In this document: positions 1 to 8,800 of the stretch, piece after piece
Layout: each line of letters starts with the position of its first letter
How positions within the stretch are numbered: the stretch's first letter is position 1
Assembly (NCBI RefSeq): GCF_014841115.1
Contig: NZ_JACYTP010000002.1
Span: 434,001-498,000 of the forward strand
Length of the DNA stretch: 64,000 nucleotides
From: Photobacterium arenosum
GTDB lineage: Bacteria; Pseudomonadota; Gammaproteobacteria; Enterobacterales; Vibrionaceae
Reading direction: 5' to 3'
Notes under the pieces: model-generated
The model's database searches: none
Told to the model about the DNA's origin: nothing
What the model saw: the letters and a program-made list of their open reading frames with translations, nothing else
Translations under genes and position numbers: made by a program

Positions 1-1
1 T

Positions 2-766
2 GCTCAAACGGGGATGTTGATTACCAATACTTTGTCTCAATTTCTCAAAGGCGAATGCGATAAGTTAGGTATTAACTATATCGATGGCAGTGGGAGCGTA
101 AGGATCGTTCAAGATAATCTATACGTATTGATCGAGAGACTAGGTAACAAAGCTGAGGTATCAACGCATAGCAATACCATGAGTATTGGAATCGTAAAGT
201 GTGTATTTGCGCTGTACTCTGAACCAAACCTCTTGTACGCAACGTATCAGGAAATTGCGTTAAAGGCAGGGGTTTCTTTAGGCATGGTCAACAAGGCAAT
301 ACAGTATTTAATAAACAACCGGTACATGCCACAGGCCAAAAAGTCACGCCGTTTGCTCGATGTTGACCAGTTATTGTATGAATGGCTAATTAGTTACAGA
401 AAAACGATTATTCCTAAGAGAGTCACCATTCCATATCCACCGCCTTCAAGTTGGAATGAAATCACATTGAAAGATAGCCAGTTATGGGGAGGAGAAGTTG
501 CGGCTTTGCAACTTACTGAGTACCTAAATCCTCAAGAGTTGTTGTTATATAGCTCAGAAGCGATGCAAAGGTATCCATTAGGTACGAAGGATTCACCAAT
601 GCTGTATGTGACTAAACCTTTTTGGGGAAATGAGCTTGAGATAAGCGAGAAAGGTCATGCGTTGTTAACCATCGGAGACTTGCTAGCTTCACATGATGGC
701 AGAAACCGAGAAGTTGCGGAGTTAATCAATGAACGATATTTACGAATTAAAGTACTCCCTCAATAA
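2..766 (+). CDS. AbiEi-like type IV antitoxin / transcriptional regulator, probably 5'-partial
   Basis: Resembles the COG4861/AbiEi_2 family of type IV toxin-antitoxin antitoxins, which repress their own operon and counter a nucleotidyltransferase toxin. The first half carries a winged-helix-like stretch (about residues 65-110, with IALKAGVSLGMVNKAIQYL as the likely recognition region). The frame is open to the window edge. The first ATG at 14 has no usable ribosome site, since the G-run touches the start codon, so the true start probably lies upstream of the window. The 3' end overlaps the next gene by 38 bp, which argues for coupled translation. Family assignment is from recalled sequence pattern, not a search. 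Confidence 0.62.
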   Translation, partial: AQTGMLITNTLSQFLKGECDKLGINYIDGSGSVRIVQDNLYVLIERLGNKAEVSTHSNTMSIGIVKCVFALYSEPNLLYATYQEIALKAGVSLGMVNKAIQYLINNRYMPQAKKSRRLLDVDQLLYEWLISYRKTIIPKRVTIPYPPPSSWNEITLKDSQLWGGEVAALQLTEYLNPQELLLYSSEAMQRYPLGTKDSPMLYVTKPFWGNELEISEKGHALLTIGDLLASHDGRNREVAELINERYLRIKVLPQ

Positions 767-1541
767 TGATTTTTTAAAAGCTTTGTCCACTGTCGTTAAA
801 GCAGCGGATGCTTTGAGTATCCCTTACTTTATTGCTGGTGCTACAGCCAGAGATATTGTATTGCACGGCATTTTTGGTCACACACCTGGTCGGGCAACAC
901 GAGATATTGATACAGCGATATTTGTTGATAGTTGGTCTCAGTATGAGGAAATGAGAGGAAAGCTAATTGCATCTGGCCTGATTGCAACGGATATTGCACA
1001 TCGGCTTACCGAACCGCAATCAGGATTGCCTGTAGACATTCTGCCTTTTGGTACGTTGGAAGATTCTGAAAGGCGCATACAGTGGCCACCAAAACATGTT
1101 GAAACAATGTCGGTCGTTGGATTCAGTGAAGCATATGAATCCTCTATTCAAGTAAAATACGATGATCTTCTTTTTCATGTAGCCTCGTTACCAGGAATTG
1201 CACTAATGAAATTGATAGCCTGGTGGGAGCGGGGTAATGAGAACCCAAAAGATGCCAGTGATTTTTATCTGTTACTCAGTAAATATCAGCTTATCCACAT
1301 TGATCGGATGTGGGAAGACTACATCCCAAGTGATTTGGGATATAAAGTCGAATTCGTAACAGCATTTCTGCTTGGCTTTGATATGCGTGATATCTTGAAA
1401 GAGAAATCTAAGGAAATTCTTATAGACATCCGTGATAACCATCAAGATGGCTTGATCACAGCGATGAGTAAAGGTAATCACGGAATCGATATAGACGGAT
1501 TAGAAATTGAGCTGAAAGCTTTTTGGCGTGGTTTGTTATAG
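729..1541 (+). CDS. AbiEii-like nucleotidyltransferase toxin
   Basis: A 270-aa nucleotidyltransferase-fold protein of the COG4914/AbiEii type, the toxin half of a type IV toxin-antitoxin pair. The NTase signature is visible as GATARD (residues 37-42) followed by a DxD metal site in TRDIDTAIF (D59, D61). The later helical part (LMKLIAWWERGNENPKDASDF) is the usual conserved segment of these minimal NTases. Its start lies inside the upstream antitoxin-like gene, giving a two-gene operon. Known family members add nucleotides to RNA or act in abortive infection; that this one does so is inference. Confidence 0.66.
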   Translation: MNDIYELKYSLNNDFLKALSTVVKAADALSIPYFIAGATARDIVLHGIFGHTPGRATRDIDTAIFVDSWSQYEEMRGKLIASGLIATDIAHRLTEPQSGLPVDILPFGTLEDSERRIQWPPKHVETMSVVGFSEAYESSIQVKYDDLLFHVASLPGIALMKLIAWWERGNENPKDASDFYLLLSKYQLIHIDRMWEDYIPSDLGYKVEFVTAFLLGFDMRDILKEKSKEILIDIRDNHQDGLITAMSKGNHGIDIDGLEIELKAFWRGLL

Positions 1542-1734
1542 ATAATTTATTGCTCACGATCAATTGATGTAATAATATATACGATATTATTTATTTTTAA
1601 CTCGAAATAGCCTTAAATCACTTGGTGCAAAAAATCATTAGCCCCCTAAAGTTTCTCCATATCTTACTAATCAGCTATGTTTGACTCCTGTTACCGAAAC
1701 CCCGATGTTAATTCTTGATAAGTGATTGGCTATT

Positions 1735-2067
1735 ATGATTAAAGTGTCACTAAACCCTTTACTGATAGCCTTGCGCCTCAAGCAAATCGAGAATTTGGTA
1801 AGAAAGAATGGCAGAAACGATGCGTCGGATGCATTCAGACATTGCTTCTGGTCTGCCCTTATGGCTCGCGATCTGGGATATATGAATGCGCAGCGATTCA
1901 CAAATGCTCATGAATCCAGCCCGGATAACCCCTTTATGGAGAAGAAAATGGATCTTCATAACAACGATGTCGGGCTGCGTATCGGAGCAAGAGGTGGAAG
2001 TGATAGCTCTCTTTCCAATGCATGTATGGCTGCTCTTCAAGGTGGCGAACTGATGATTATTCAATAG
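1735..2067 (+). CDS. DUF6973-like small protein (possible effector domain)
   Basis: A 110-aa protein with the pattern NDASDAFRHCFWSALMA...AHE...MDLHNNDVG, which I associate with DUF6973, a domain often found at the C-terminus of secreted or polymorphic-toxin-like proteins. No signal peptide is visible. A TTG at 1726 is also in frame, but the ATG at 1735 is preferred. The gene ends 8 bp before a lipoprotein gene, so the two are probably co-transcribed, and an effector plus partner pair is possible. No enzymatic function is established; the conserved His, Glu and Asn residues suggest a catalytic site but this is inference. Confidence 0.55.
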   Translation: MIKVSLNPLLIALRLKQIENLVRKNGRNDASDAFRHCFWSALMARDLGYMNAQRFTNAHESSPDNPFMEKKMDLHNNDVGLRIGARGGSDSSLSNACMAALQGGELMIIQ

Positions 2068-2075
2068 GTAGTTAT

Positions 2076-2444
2076 ATGTGGAAAAAAATTTACCTTCTAA
2101 CGGCAGCACTGGTTCTTTCAGCATGCTCTGAGCAGCAAAGTAATGACGCATTTTTAACCTTAGGTGATCAAGCGTTCAGCCAGAGTGCCTGGAGCGAAGC
2201 AGATGAATCAACCAGAGGGACGATGGTTGATTCTTTTCTCAAAGAATATAGCGTTACCGGAATGAAAAGCGAAACCTTGATTGATTTGCTTGGTGAGCCA
2301 ACCGGGTATCATGAGTACGATCATGATCTGGCTTATTTCATTGGCGGAAATGTTCAAAGCCAGTATGGTGAAGGGTACTTACTCGTTTTCTTCATCAAAG
2401 ATGGCATCGTCGATGAGTATCGAACTTTTCCGGCGATTGATTAG
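2076..2444 (+). CDS. Small lipoprotein downstream of the DUF6973 gene
   Basis: A 122-aa protein with a lipoprotein signal (MWKKIYLLTAALVLSAC, lipobox LSAC) and a mature domain that includes SETLIDLLGEPTGYHEYDHDLAYFIGG. That is reminiscent of BamE/SmpA-like folds, where a 'LLGxPT' turn precedes a beta hairpin. An AGGTAG-type ribosome site precedes the ATG at 2076; the frame extends further upstream into the preceding gene but that start would be out of place. It could be the membrane-anchored partner or immunity protein of the upstream DUF6973 protein; that is inference from adjacency only. Confidence 0.6.
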   Translation: MWKKIYLLTAALVLSACSEQQSNDAFLTLGDQAFSQSAWSEADESTRGTMVDSFLKEYSVTGMKSETLIDLLGEPTGYHEYDHDLAYFIGGNVQSQYGEGYLLVFFIKDGIVDEYRTFPAID

Positions 2445-3095
2445 TTTGCTGATTTCAGTTTTCGGCTTTTTGCTGAAATGACCGCCTTTCCGTCCTGTTA
2501 CCTTAAGTCCGGTTCGATATAATCAGGACCAGAACATCAAGAAAATAACAAATCTATCAATTTCATGATTTTTATTAAGACATCTCAATTTTAAACGTCA
2601 CATACCGAGCAGGTTGCTGAAATTGACACATCGCTGTCAAAACAGAGTAACAATGCATTCAAAAGGATAGTGTAGTTTGCCGGTAATGTATTTTTCATCT
2701 TCAGTTCCTGCGCAGTTTTTCAGCAACGAGATTTGAGGAAAGATATTTTTTCTGACGGAAAAGTGAATTTCATATTCGGGTTCAAACAGGGAAAGTTTGA
2801 TACGGATCTGAAGGAATAACAAGCCTGTCAGAATAACTGTCTATAACGTGAAAACAACAGCAAAAAAAGTGAGAAATAAGCCTGTTTTCTGACAATGCCC
2901 GATGGCGTTGTGCATTATTCATATTCACGGCTTCATGCTTCAATTTATCCTTTTTGGGAAAACTCGTTGTCGGCAAAGAAAGGGGATGATAAATTCCAGA
3001 AACCTTGTTTAACGTTTCCTTATATACGGTCGCAAGATGTGACTGGTTTCCTGAAATAAATTTAAATTGATAACTCTATAAATTAGTTGGTATGC
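2445..3095 (+). other. 650-bp intergenic region
   Basis: No convincing gene is visible. The short open frames on the minus strand (about 60 residues each) lack ribosome sites and look like chance. The last 60 bases are AT-rich (TTGATA and TATAAAT-like elements around 3067-3084) and probably hold the promoter of the flotillin operon. Confidence 0.4.
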
Positions 3096-3716
3096 ATGAC
3101 CATTCAAGAAATGATCTCGATATTGCTCTCTTTTCCAACGAATGTCTTTTTCGTTCCTTTTGTCATCTTTTTGGTCATCATGCTGGTGGATCTGGTATTC
3201 AACATTGTTGAAAGTGTCGCACCTGAGGTTGATCTGTTTGATGCGGAGAATATTCCGGGTGCGGGTTTGATTCTGCCGCCGATTCTGTCGAAAGTGCCAT
3301 TAATGGTGGCCTTGTGTGTCAGTTTCTTTGTCGGAACCATTGTCTCTTTTTATCTGGTGCAAGCGCTGAATGCAGTCTCAGAAGCCGGTTGGATGATGGT
3401 TGTCGAAGTCGTGTCAATTCCATTTACGGCTTATCTGGCTCTTTTCATTGCCGCCTGGTTGCTCAAACCTTTGGCACCATTGTTTGATAAAAAGAAAAGC
3501 TTCGCCAAGGTTGATTTTATTGGCCTGAAAGGCCGGGTTCACAGCAGTTTGGTGAACCAGAACCGGGGTGAAGTTGTCGTGCAGCATAACGGCAGTGAAT
3601 TCTTACTTGATGTCCGGGTGATCGAGCCGGAGATGTCAATGGAATATGGCGATGAAGTGATCATCGTTTCTCAAAATAAAACAACAAAACATTATATAGT
3701 AGCGAAAAATAGCTAA
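3096..3716 (+). CDS. yqiJ: YqiJ/NfeD-like membrane protein
   Basis: About 206 residues with an N-terminal membrane helix, two or three further hydrophobic segments (about residues 70-95 and 100-130) and a C-terminal OB-like domain (VDFIGLKGRVHSSLVNQNRGEVVV...GDEVIIVSQ). This is the architecture of E. coli YqiJ and NfeD-type flotillin partners. The ATG at 3096 is chosen over an in-frame TTG at 3087. It sits 16 bp upstream of a flotillin gene, the standard pairing for this family. NfeD-type proteins are thought to form membrane complexes with flotillins; the biochemical role is not known. Confidence 0.75.
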   Translation: MTIQEMISILLSFPTNVFFVPFVIFLVIMLVDLVFNIVESVAPEVDLFDAENIPGAGLILPPILSKVPLMVALCVSFFVGTIVSFYLVQALNAVSEAGWMMVVEVVSIPFTAYLALFIAAWLLKPLAPLFDKKKSFAKVDFIGLKGRVHSSLVNQNRGEVVVQHNGSEFLLDVRVIEPEMSMEYGDEVIIVSQNKTTKHYIVAKNS

Positions 3717-3732
3717 GCATAAGGAGTTGGCT

Positions 3733-5820
3733 ATGCAAATCTCTCCAAGCGTTATCTTTATTAGTGCTGGAGTCGGTATATTTTTACTGATTTTAATTTT
3801 TCTCACATCCAGATATAAAAAAGTCCGAGGGGAAGGTGATGCACTGATCGTCAATGGTCTGCATGCCACCCGTGCTTCTCTGACCGGTACCTTTGTCTGG
3901 CCGGTCATTAACCAGCACGAATATATGGATATCACGCGTAAGAAGATTTCTGTGATTCGCAGCGGTCGTAAAGATCAGGAAGGCGAAGAGTACGAAGGTC
4001 TGCACTGCCGCGATAATATCCGTGCCGACCTGAAAGTGGATTTCTATATCGGTGTTAACCACGAAGAAGAAGATATCGTTCGTGTTGCGAAACTGTTTAC
4101 TGCTCATGAAGCATCGAATATTGAACGTCTGAAAGAACATTTCCAGCCCAAGTTTTCTGAAGCACTGAAAACGGCCGTCAAACAGTTTGAATTTGAAGAA
4201 CTGCTGACTAATCGCCGTACTTTCCGTGATGCTGTGGTTGAAGTGATCGGCAGCGAAATGGATGGCTTTAAAATCTATGACGTTGTAATCGATAAAATTG
4301 ACCAGACGTCTTTGGACGCGCACAGCCCGGACAACATCCTGGACGTTGAAGGTATTCGCAAGATTTCCATGATCACCGCGCATAAGAATACCGAAACCAA
4401 TGCGATTCGTCAGGACGAGCGCACAACCATCAAGAAGAAAAATGTTGAAGCGGAAGCCAACCGTTTGCAACTGGATAAGCAGGAGCAGGAAAGCATTGCT
4501 CGTGCGAAACGTGAAATTGATATTATCAAAGCGCAGGAAGAAGCTTTGTCTTCCGAGAAGCGTGAAGAATATGAACGCGTGACGCAACTGGCGAAACTGG
4601 AAACTGAAGAAGAAGTTGCCAAGAAACGCGAAAGTGTTCAGATGGAAGTCGAAATGACGCGCATTACCAATCAGCGTCAGGTGGCAATCCAGCAGGAAGA
4701 GCTGAACCGTTCCGTTGAAACCGAGAAAGTCCGTACTGCAACGGAAGTGGCAGAGAAAGAAATGCACAAAGAGACCACAGTGGAAGAATCGCTCAAAGCT
4801 GTGGCGGAAATGCGTTCTCAACGTGTTGAAATTGAACGTAAGATTGCTCGCGAAGAGGAAGAAACGGAGAACCTGCGTGTTCACGAACAAGTGAACCGTC
4901 AGAAACGTGTCACTCTGACTGAAGCCGAAGCGATTGCAGAAGCGAAACAGCTGGAGCTGCTGGTTGCTGCCCGTGCGGAGAAAGACGCTGCCCGCGAGAA
5001 AGCGGAACGTCTGCTGATTGAAAATGACGCCGCGCTGAAGGTTAAGACTCGTGATGCTGAAAACGCACTGGCTGTGAAGACCCGTGAAGCAGAAGCTGAC
5101 CAGATCGTAGCGACCAAACGTGCTGAAGCTGAATTTATCGCGAAAGAGCGTGAAGCCGCAGCGAAAGAGCGTATGGCGAAAGCTGAGAAAGAAGTGATCA
5201 GCTCAACGGGTCTGGCTGAAATTGAAGTGGAACGCGAGCGTGCGCTGGCGATTCGTGAAGTGGGTGAAGCGGAAGCTTTCGCACTGCAGAGTGCGGGCGA
5301 AGCGGAAGCGCAGGCACTGCGTGCGAAAGGTCTGGCGGAAGCCGAAGCGCAGACTGCTCGCTTCGAAGCGGCTCAGCAGTACGATGAGCACACACGTGAG
5401 CATGATAAGTGGGTGATGAAGCTGCAACAGGATAAAGAGCTGGAAATCGCCCGTATCGACGCGCAGAAATCTGTGGTGGGCGAGAACGCGAAAGCGCTGG
5501 CCCAGGCTCTGTCTCAGGCGGACATCAAGCTGTTCGGTGGCGAAGGCATGGAGCAAATCCGTCGTACCATTATGGATGCCGCTTCAATGGATGCGAAGTT
5601 TGCCGAGTCTAAAGTACTGAATCCACTGGTTTCTGAATATGTTGAAGGTCTGCGCAGCATGCCTCAGGACATCAAAGACATCCTGGAAAACACAGATCTG
5701 AAAAGCAGTGATCTGAGTAACGTGGCGCTGGCCGGTCTGCTGAATTCACAGGGCGGTGCATCAGAATTACTGAAGAAAATTCAAAGTACACTGAGCTCTC
5801 ACTCAGAAGACAAACTGTAA
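3733..5820 (+). CDS. yqiK: Flotillin family protein (YqiK-like)
   Basis: A 695-aa flotillin with one N-terminal membrane helix (residues about 7-27), a band-7/SPFH domain (about 30-200), then a very long charged coiled coil rich in Glu, Ala, Lys and Arg (about 215-560, many EAEA/AEAEA repeats) and a C-terminal oligomerisation segment. Flotillins scaffold ordered membrane microdomains. The ATG at 3733 follows an AAGGAG site at 3721-3726; a TTG at 3727 overlaps that site and is rejected. It is preceded by the YqiJ-like gene and followed by a DUF3686 ATPase gene, so it is likely the membrane platform for the downstream ATPase, phospholipase-D-like and TelA proteins. Confidence 0.88.
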   Translation: MQISPSVIFISAGVGIFLLILIFLTSRYKKVRGEGDALIVNGLHATRASLTGTFVWPVINQHEYMDITRKKISVIRSGRKDQEGEEYEGLHCRDNIRADLKVDFYIGVNHEEEDIVRVAKLFTAHEASNIERLKEHFQPKFSEALKTAVKQFEFEELLTNRRTFRDAVVEVIGSEMDGFKIYDVVIDKIDQTSLDAHSPDNILDVEGIRKISMITAHKNTETNAIRQDERTTIKKKNVEAEANRLQLDKQEQESIARAKREIDIIKAQEEALSSEKREEYERVTQLAKLETEEEVAKKRESVQMEVEMTRITNQRQVAIQQEELNRSVETEKVRTATEVAEKEMHKETTVEESLKAVAEMRSQRVEIERKIAREEEETENLRVHEQVNRQKRVTLTEAEAIAEAKQLELLVAARAEKDAAREKAERLLIENDAALKVKTRDAENALAVKTREAEADQIVATKRAEAEFIAKEREAAAKERMAKAEKEVISSTGLAEIEVERERALAIREVGEAEAFALQSAGEAEAQALRAKGLAEAEAQTARFEAAQQYDEHTREHDKWVMKLQQDKELEIARIDAQKSVVGENAKALAQALSQADIKLFGGEGMEQIRRTIMDAASMDAKFAESKVLNPLVSEYVEGLRSMPQDIKDILENTDLKSSDLSNVALAGLLNSQGGASELLKKIQSTLSSHSEDKL

Positions 5821-5843
5821 TTTACGTTAATCATCCCACGCTT

Positions 5844-5863
5844 CCCGCCTCTTAGGAGGCGGG
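5844..5863 (+). terminator. Intercistronic hairpin (attenuator) between flotillin and ATPase genes
   Basis: A perfect 8-bp stem CCCGCCTC / GAGGCGGG with a TTAG loop, followed only by a weak ATTTATT run. It lies 24 bp after the flotillin stop and 17 bp before the ATPase start. It may reduce read-through or protect the 3' end of the upstream message, giving less ATPase than flotillin. Confidence 0.55.
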
Positions 5864-5880
5864 ATTTATTAGGTAATTGC

Positions 5881-8800
5881 ATGTCCGAAACAACTCAACA
5901 AGCGGTGAGCGAGGGTGGGGCGTACGAAATACTGAAATCCCGTCTATTTCAGCAAGGTAAACAGCTCAAGTCCCTGTCTCAAGCCTTTAATCAGAATCGT
6001 CAGACAATCTTTGGCGGCCAAGAAAGCCAACTGGTCGGTAAAACGAATGTCCAGACACAAGCCCGCTCCATTCCCATCGATATGGCGCAGGTCAATCAGC
6101 AACTTCTCTTCGGTTATCAGGTGCATGTCGGCCTGAAATCCGCTCCGTCCCTGGAGGATGTTTTTGGTTTATATCAATTACACGAGCAGGACGGCACGTT
6201 CCGCATTGAACCTTTAGCGCTGGAAAACAGTTTTCTGACGGATGCTCGTTTTCTGCACGAATTTACCGAACTTTTTACTTACTACAGCGATGCCCGCCTG
6301 ACACAGATTTCTCGTCAGGAAAGCATTCTGTACATTGCCTTCCAGATTGGGATGCGCCCTGAAGACCGCAAAGTCTTCCGTTTCCAGCTCAATGCCAATT
6401 CGATTGAATACATTGACTCGCTGGGTAACAAACAGCTGGAAAATGTTCAGCAGCATGACTTTGAGTGGATTGCCACAACCCGTGACGATCAGGTTGCTGG
6501 TGCTCATCCGCATGTGTCGATTCGCGACAAGCTGTTTGTCGAATGCATTGGCGGCGATCTGACCATCAAGGTAGAAGACAACACGGATGACGGCAGAGGG
6601 ATCTACAGTGAATCGGTCGACGATCCGCACCAGAGTGTTGCCGATGCTTTCATTGAATATGCCTTTATTGGTGAGCTGATCGCGTTAAAAATCAAACCGC
6701 ACCGTGAGAAGCACTCGCGCTATTTTATTTATAACCCGATCAACCAGTCAGTTGCCCGGGCTGATGCGTTAGGGCTGAGTGCCAAAGCACTGCCGGAAGA
6801 TCATGGTGTGCTTTATTCTCACGGCTTTGTGCTGGCAAACGGCGAAAGCAAGCAGTTTGACATGCCGTGGCAGCACCTGAAGTTCTTCCAGAAAATTGCC
6901 TCACCCAACGGTGAAGATATCCTGTATTTCTTTTTCAACATGCTCGAAGGCCATTACGTTGGCTTCACCTATAACATGATTGAGAAGAAGTTTGCGGCAC
7001 CTATGGAGAGCCACGGATTCAGCCTCTATCCCGATGGCCGGATGCTGGTATTCCAGTTGTCTGAAAATGTGGAAGCGTCAACCATTCACCCGCTGCGAAT
7101 CTGGGATACGCCGTTTTCTACCCCGGAACACTATGCCGCGCAGAATGCCAGTGCTGACAACACCAGCCCGCTGTTTAATCTGGGTAATGCCGAACTGGTT
7201 CGTGCGCTGTCGTCCGTGTTGTCTATCTGCCAGCTGGCTCAGACAGAAGAAGTCACTCAGGCTGCTTTTGAAGTGCTGCTGAAAGAGTGTCAGACCACGC
7301 TGGATCACTATCACTGGCTCAACCATCATTATGCGCTGGGCATGGGGGAAGTGATTAACAGTCTGATGGACACGGCAAACAAGATCATTGATGAGTTTGC
7401 CAAAGTTCTTCAGATGCAGCGTCACGCTGAAGAGAGCCTGGCTGAGCATCAGCAGGTCGTAACCAACCTGATTGCGAAGATCAAACTGGCCCCCAAAGAG
7501 CAGGCAAATGTCCTGTTGTCCCTGCTGTCAGAGCTGAAAACGCAGGTGGGTGCCACCATGGCGCTGTGTCAGCAGCATTATATGGATACCGGCAGTGTTG
7601 ATGCCTTACTTGATAGCCTGCAGCAGCACCGTGAGCAGTTGAACCAGCAGCTGCTGACATTGTTACAGGAAGAAAAGGCGTATCAGCCGTTTAAGCAACA
7701 GATTCACGAGATAGAAACTTCGCTGGCGGATGTCAGCAAGACCGCAGACATTCAGGCACTTCAGCAGCAGGTGGACACACTGCGTGCAGACTTGCAGCTG
7801 GTGTCTGAAGAAGTCACAGACATTGAAACCGATGATCCGACCCAGTCGACCCGGATTCTAGACTTAACCACCGAAGTCTCGTCGTTGCTGAATGCGGTCT
7901 CGGCCAGGCTGAGAAATAAATCGCAGAGTCTGCAAAGTAACGAGGCTCAGGCTGAGTTCAGTGCCCAGTTCAAACTGCTGGGCCAGTCGGTCAGCAGTGC
8001 GATGGAGCAGGCGACCACGCCGGATGAGTGTGATACACAATTGGCGAAACTGGTTGGTCAGCTGGACAAGCTGGAGTCCCGTTTTGCAGATTTCGATCAG
8101 TTTCTGGTGGAGATTTACGCCAAGCGCGATGAGATTCAGTCGACGCTGGACAATCACAAGCAACAGCTGATTGCAGCGCAGCAGCGCCGGGTACAGAACC
8201 TGATGCAGGCTGCCAATGTCACCATGGGCAGCGTCGAAAAACGAGTGTCCCGCTTTGATGATGTGAAAGCGCTGAACAGTTATTTCGCCACCGACGCCAT
8301 GGTGCTCAAACTGCATCAGCTGTCGCAGTCGATTCGTGATCTGGGCGACAGCGTCAAGGCTGACAGTCTGGATGCTAAGCTCAAATCGCTGCAAGACCAG
8401 TCGCTGCGTTCGCTTCGTGATAATCAGGATATCTTCGAAGATGGCGGCAAAGTACTGCGACTGGGTCGTCACAAGTTCAGTGTCAACCAACAGGCGCTTG
8501 ATCTGAGCCTGGTGGAGCATAACAAACAGCTTTGTACGCATATTTCCGGTACCGATTTTTATCAGCCTATTGCAGATGAAAATTTCCTGTCTCTGCAGCA
8601 AATCGCGCGCCTTGATGTGTCGTCTGAAAGTGAGGCGGTTTATCGCGGTGAATACCTGGCGTACCTGATGCTGCACAGTGCCATGAACAAAGCTGATGAT
8701 CTGTCGCTTGCTCAGCTTTATCAGGCTGGCCGTGACAAATCCTTGTTGCCGCTGGTTCAGCATTTTTCTGCGCCGCGCTACAAAGAAGGGTATGTCAAAG

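Noticed and set aside
3793..4890. 365-aa minus-strand frame opposite the flotillin gene
   Set aside because: Phe/Leu/His-rich translation is the mirror of the Glu/Lys-rich coiled coil; no ribosome site or domain.
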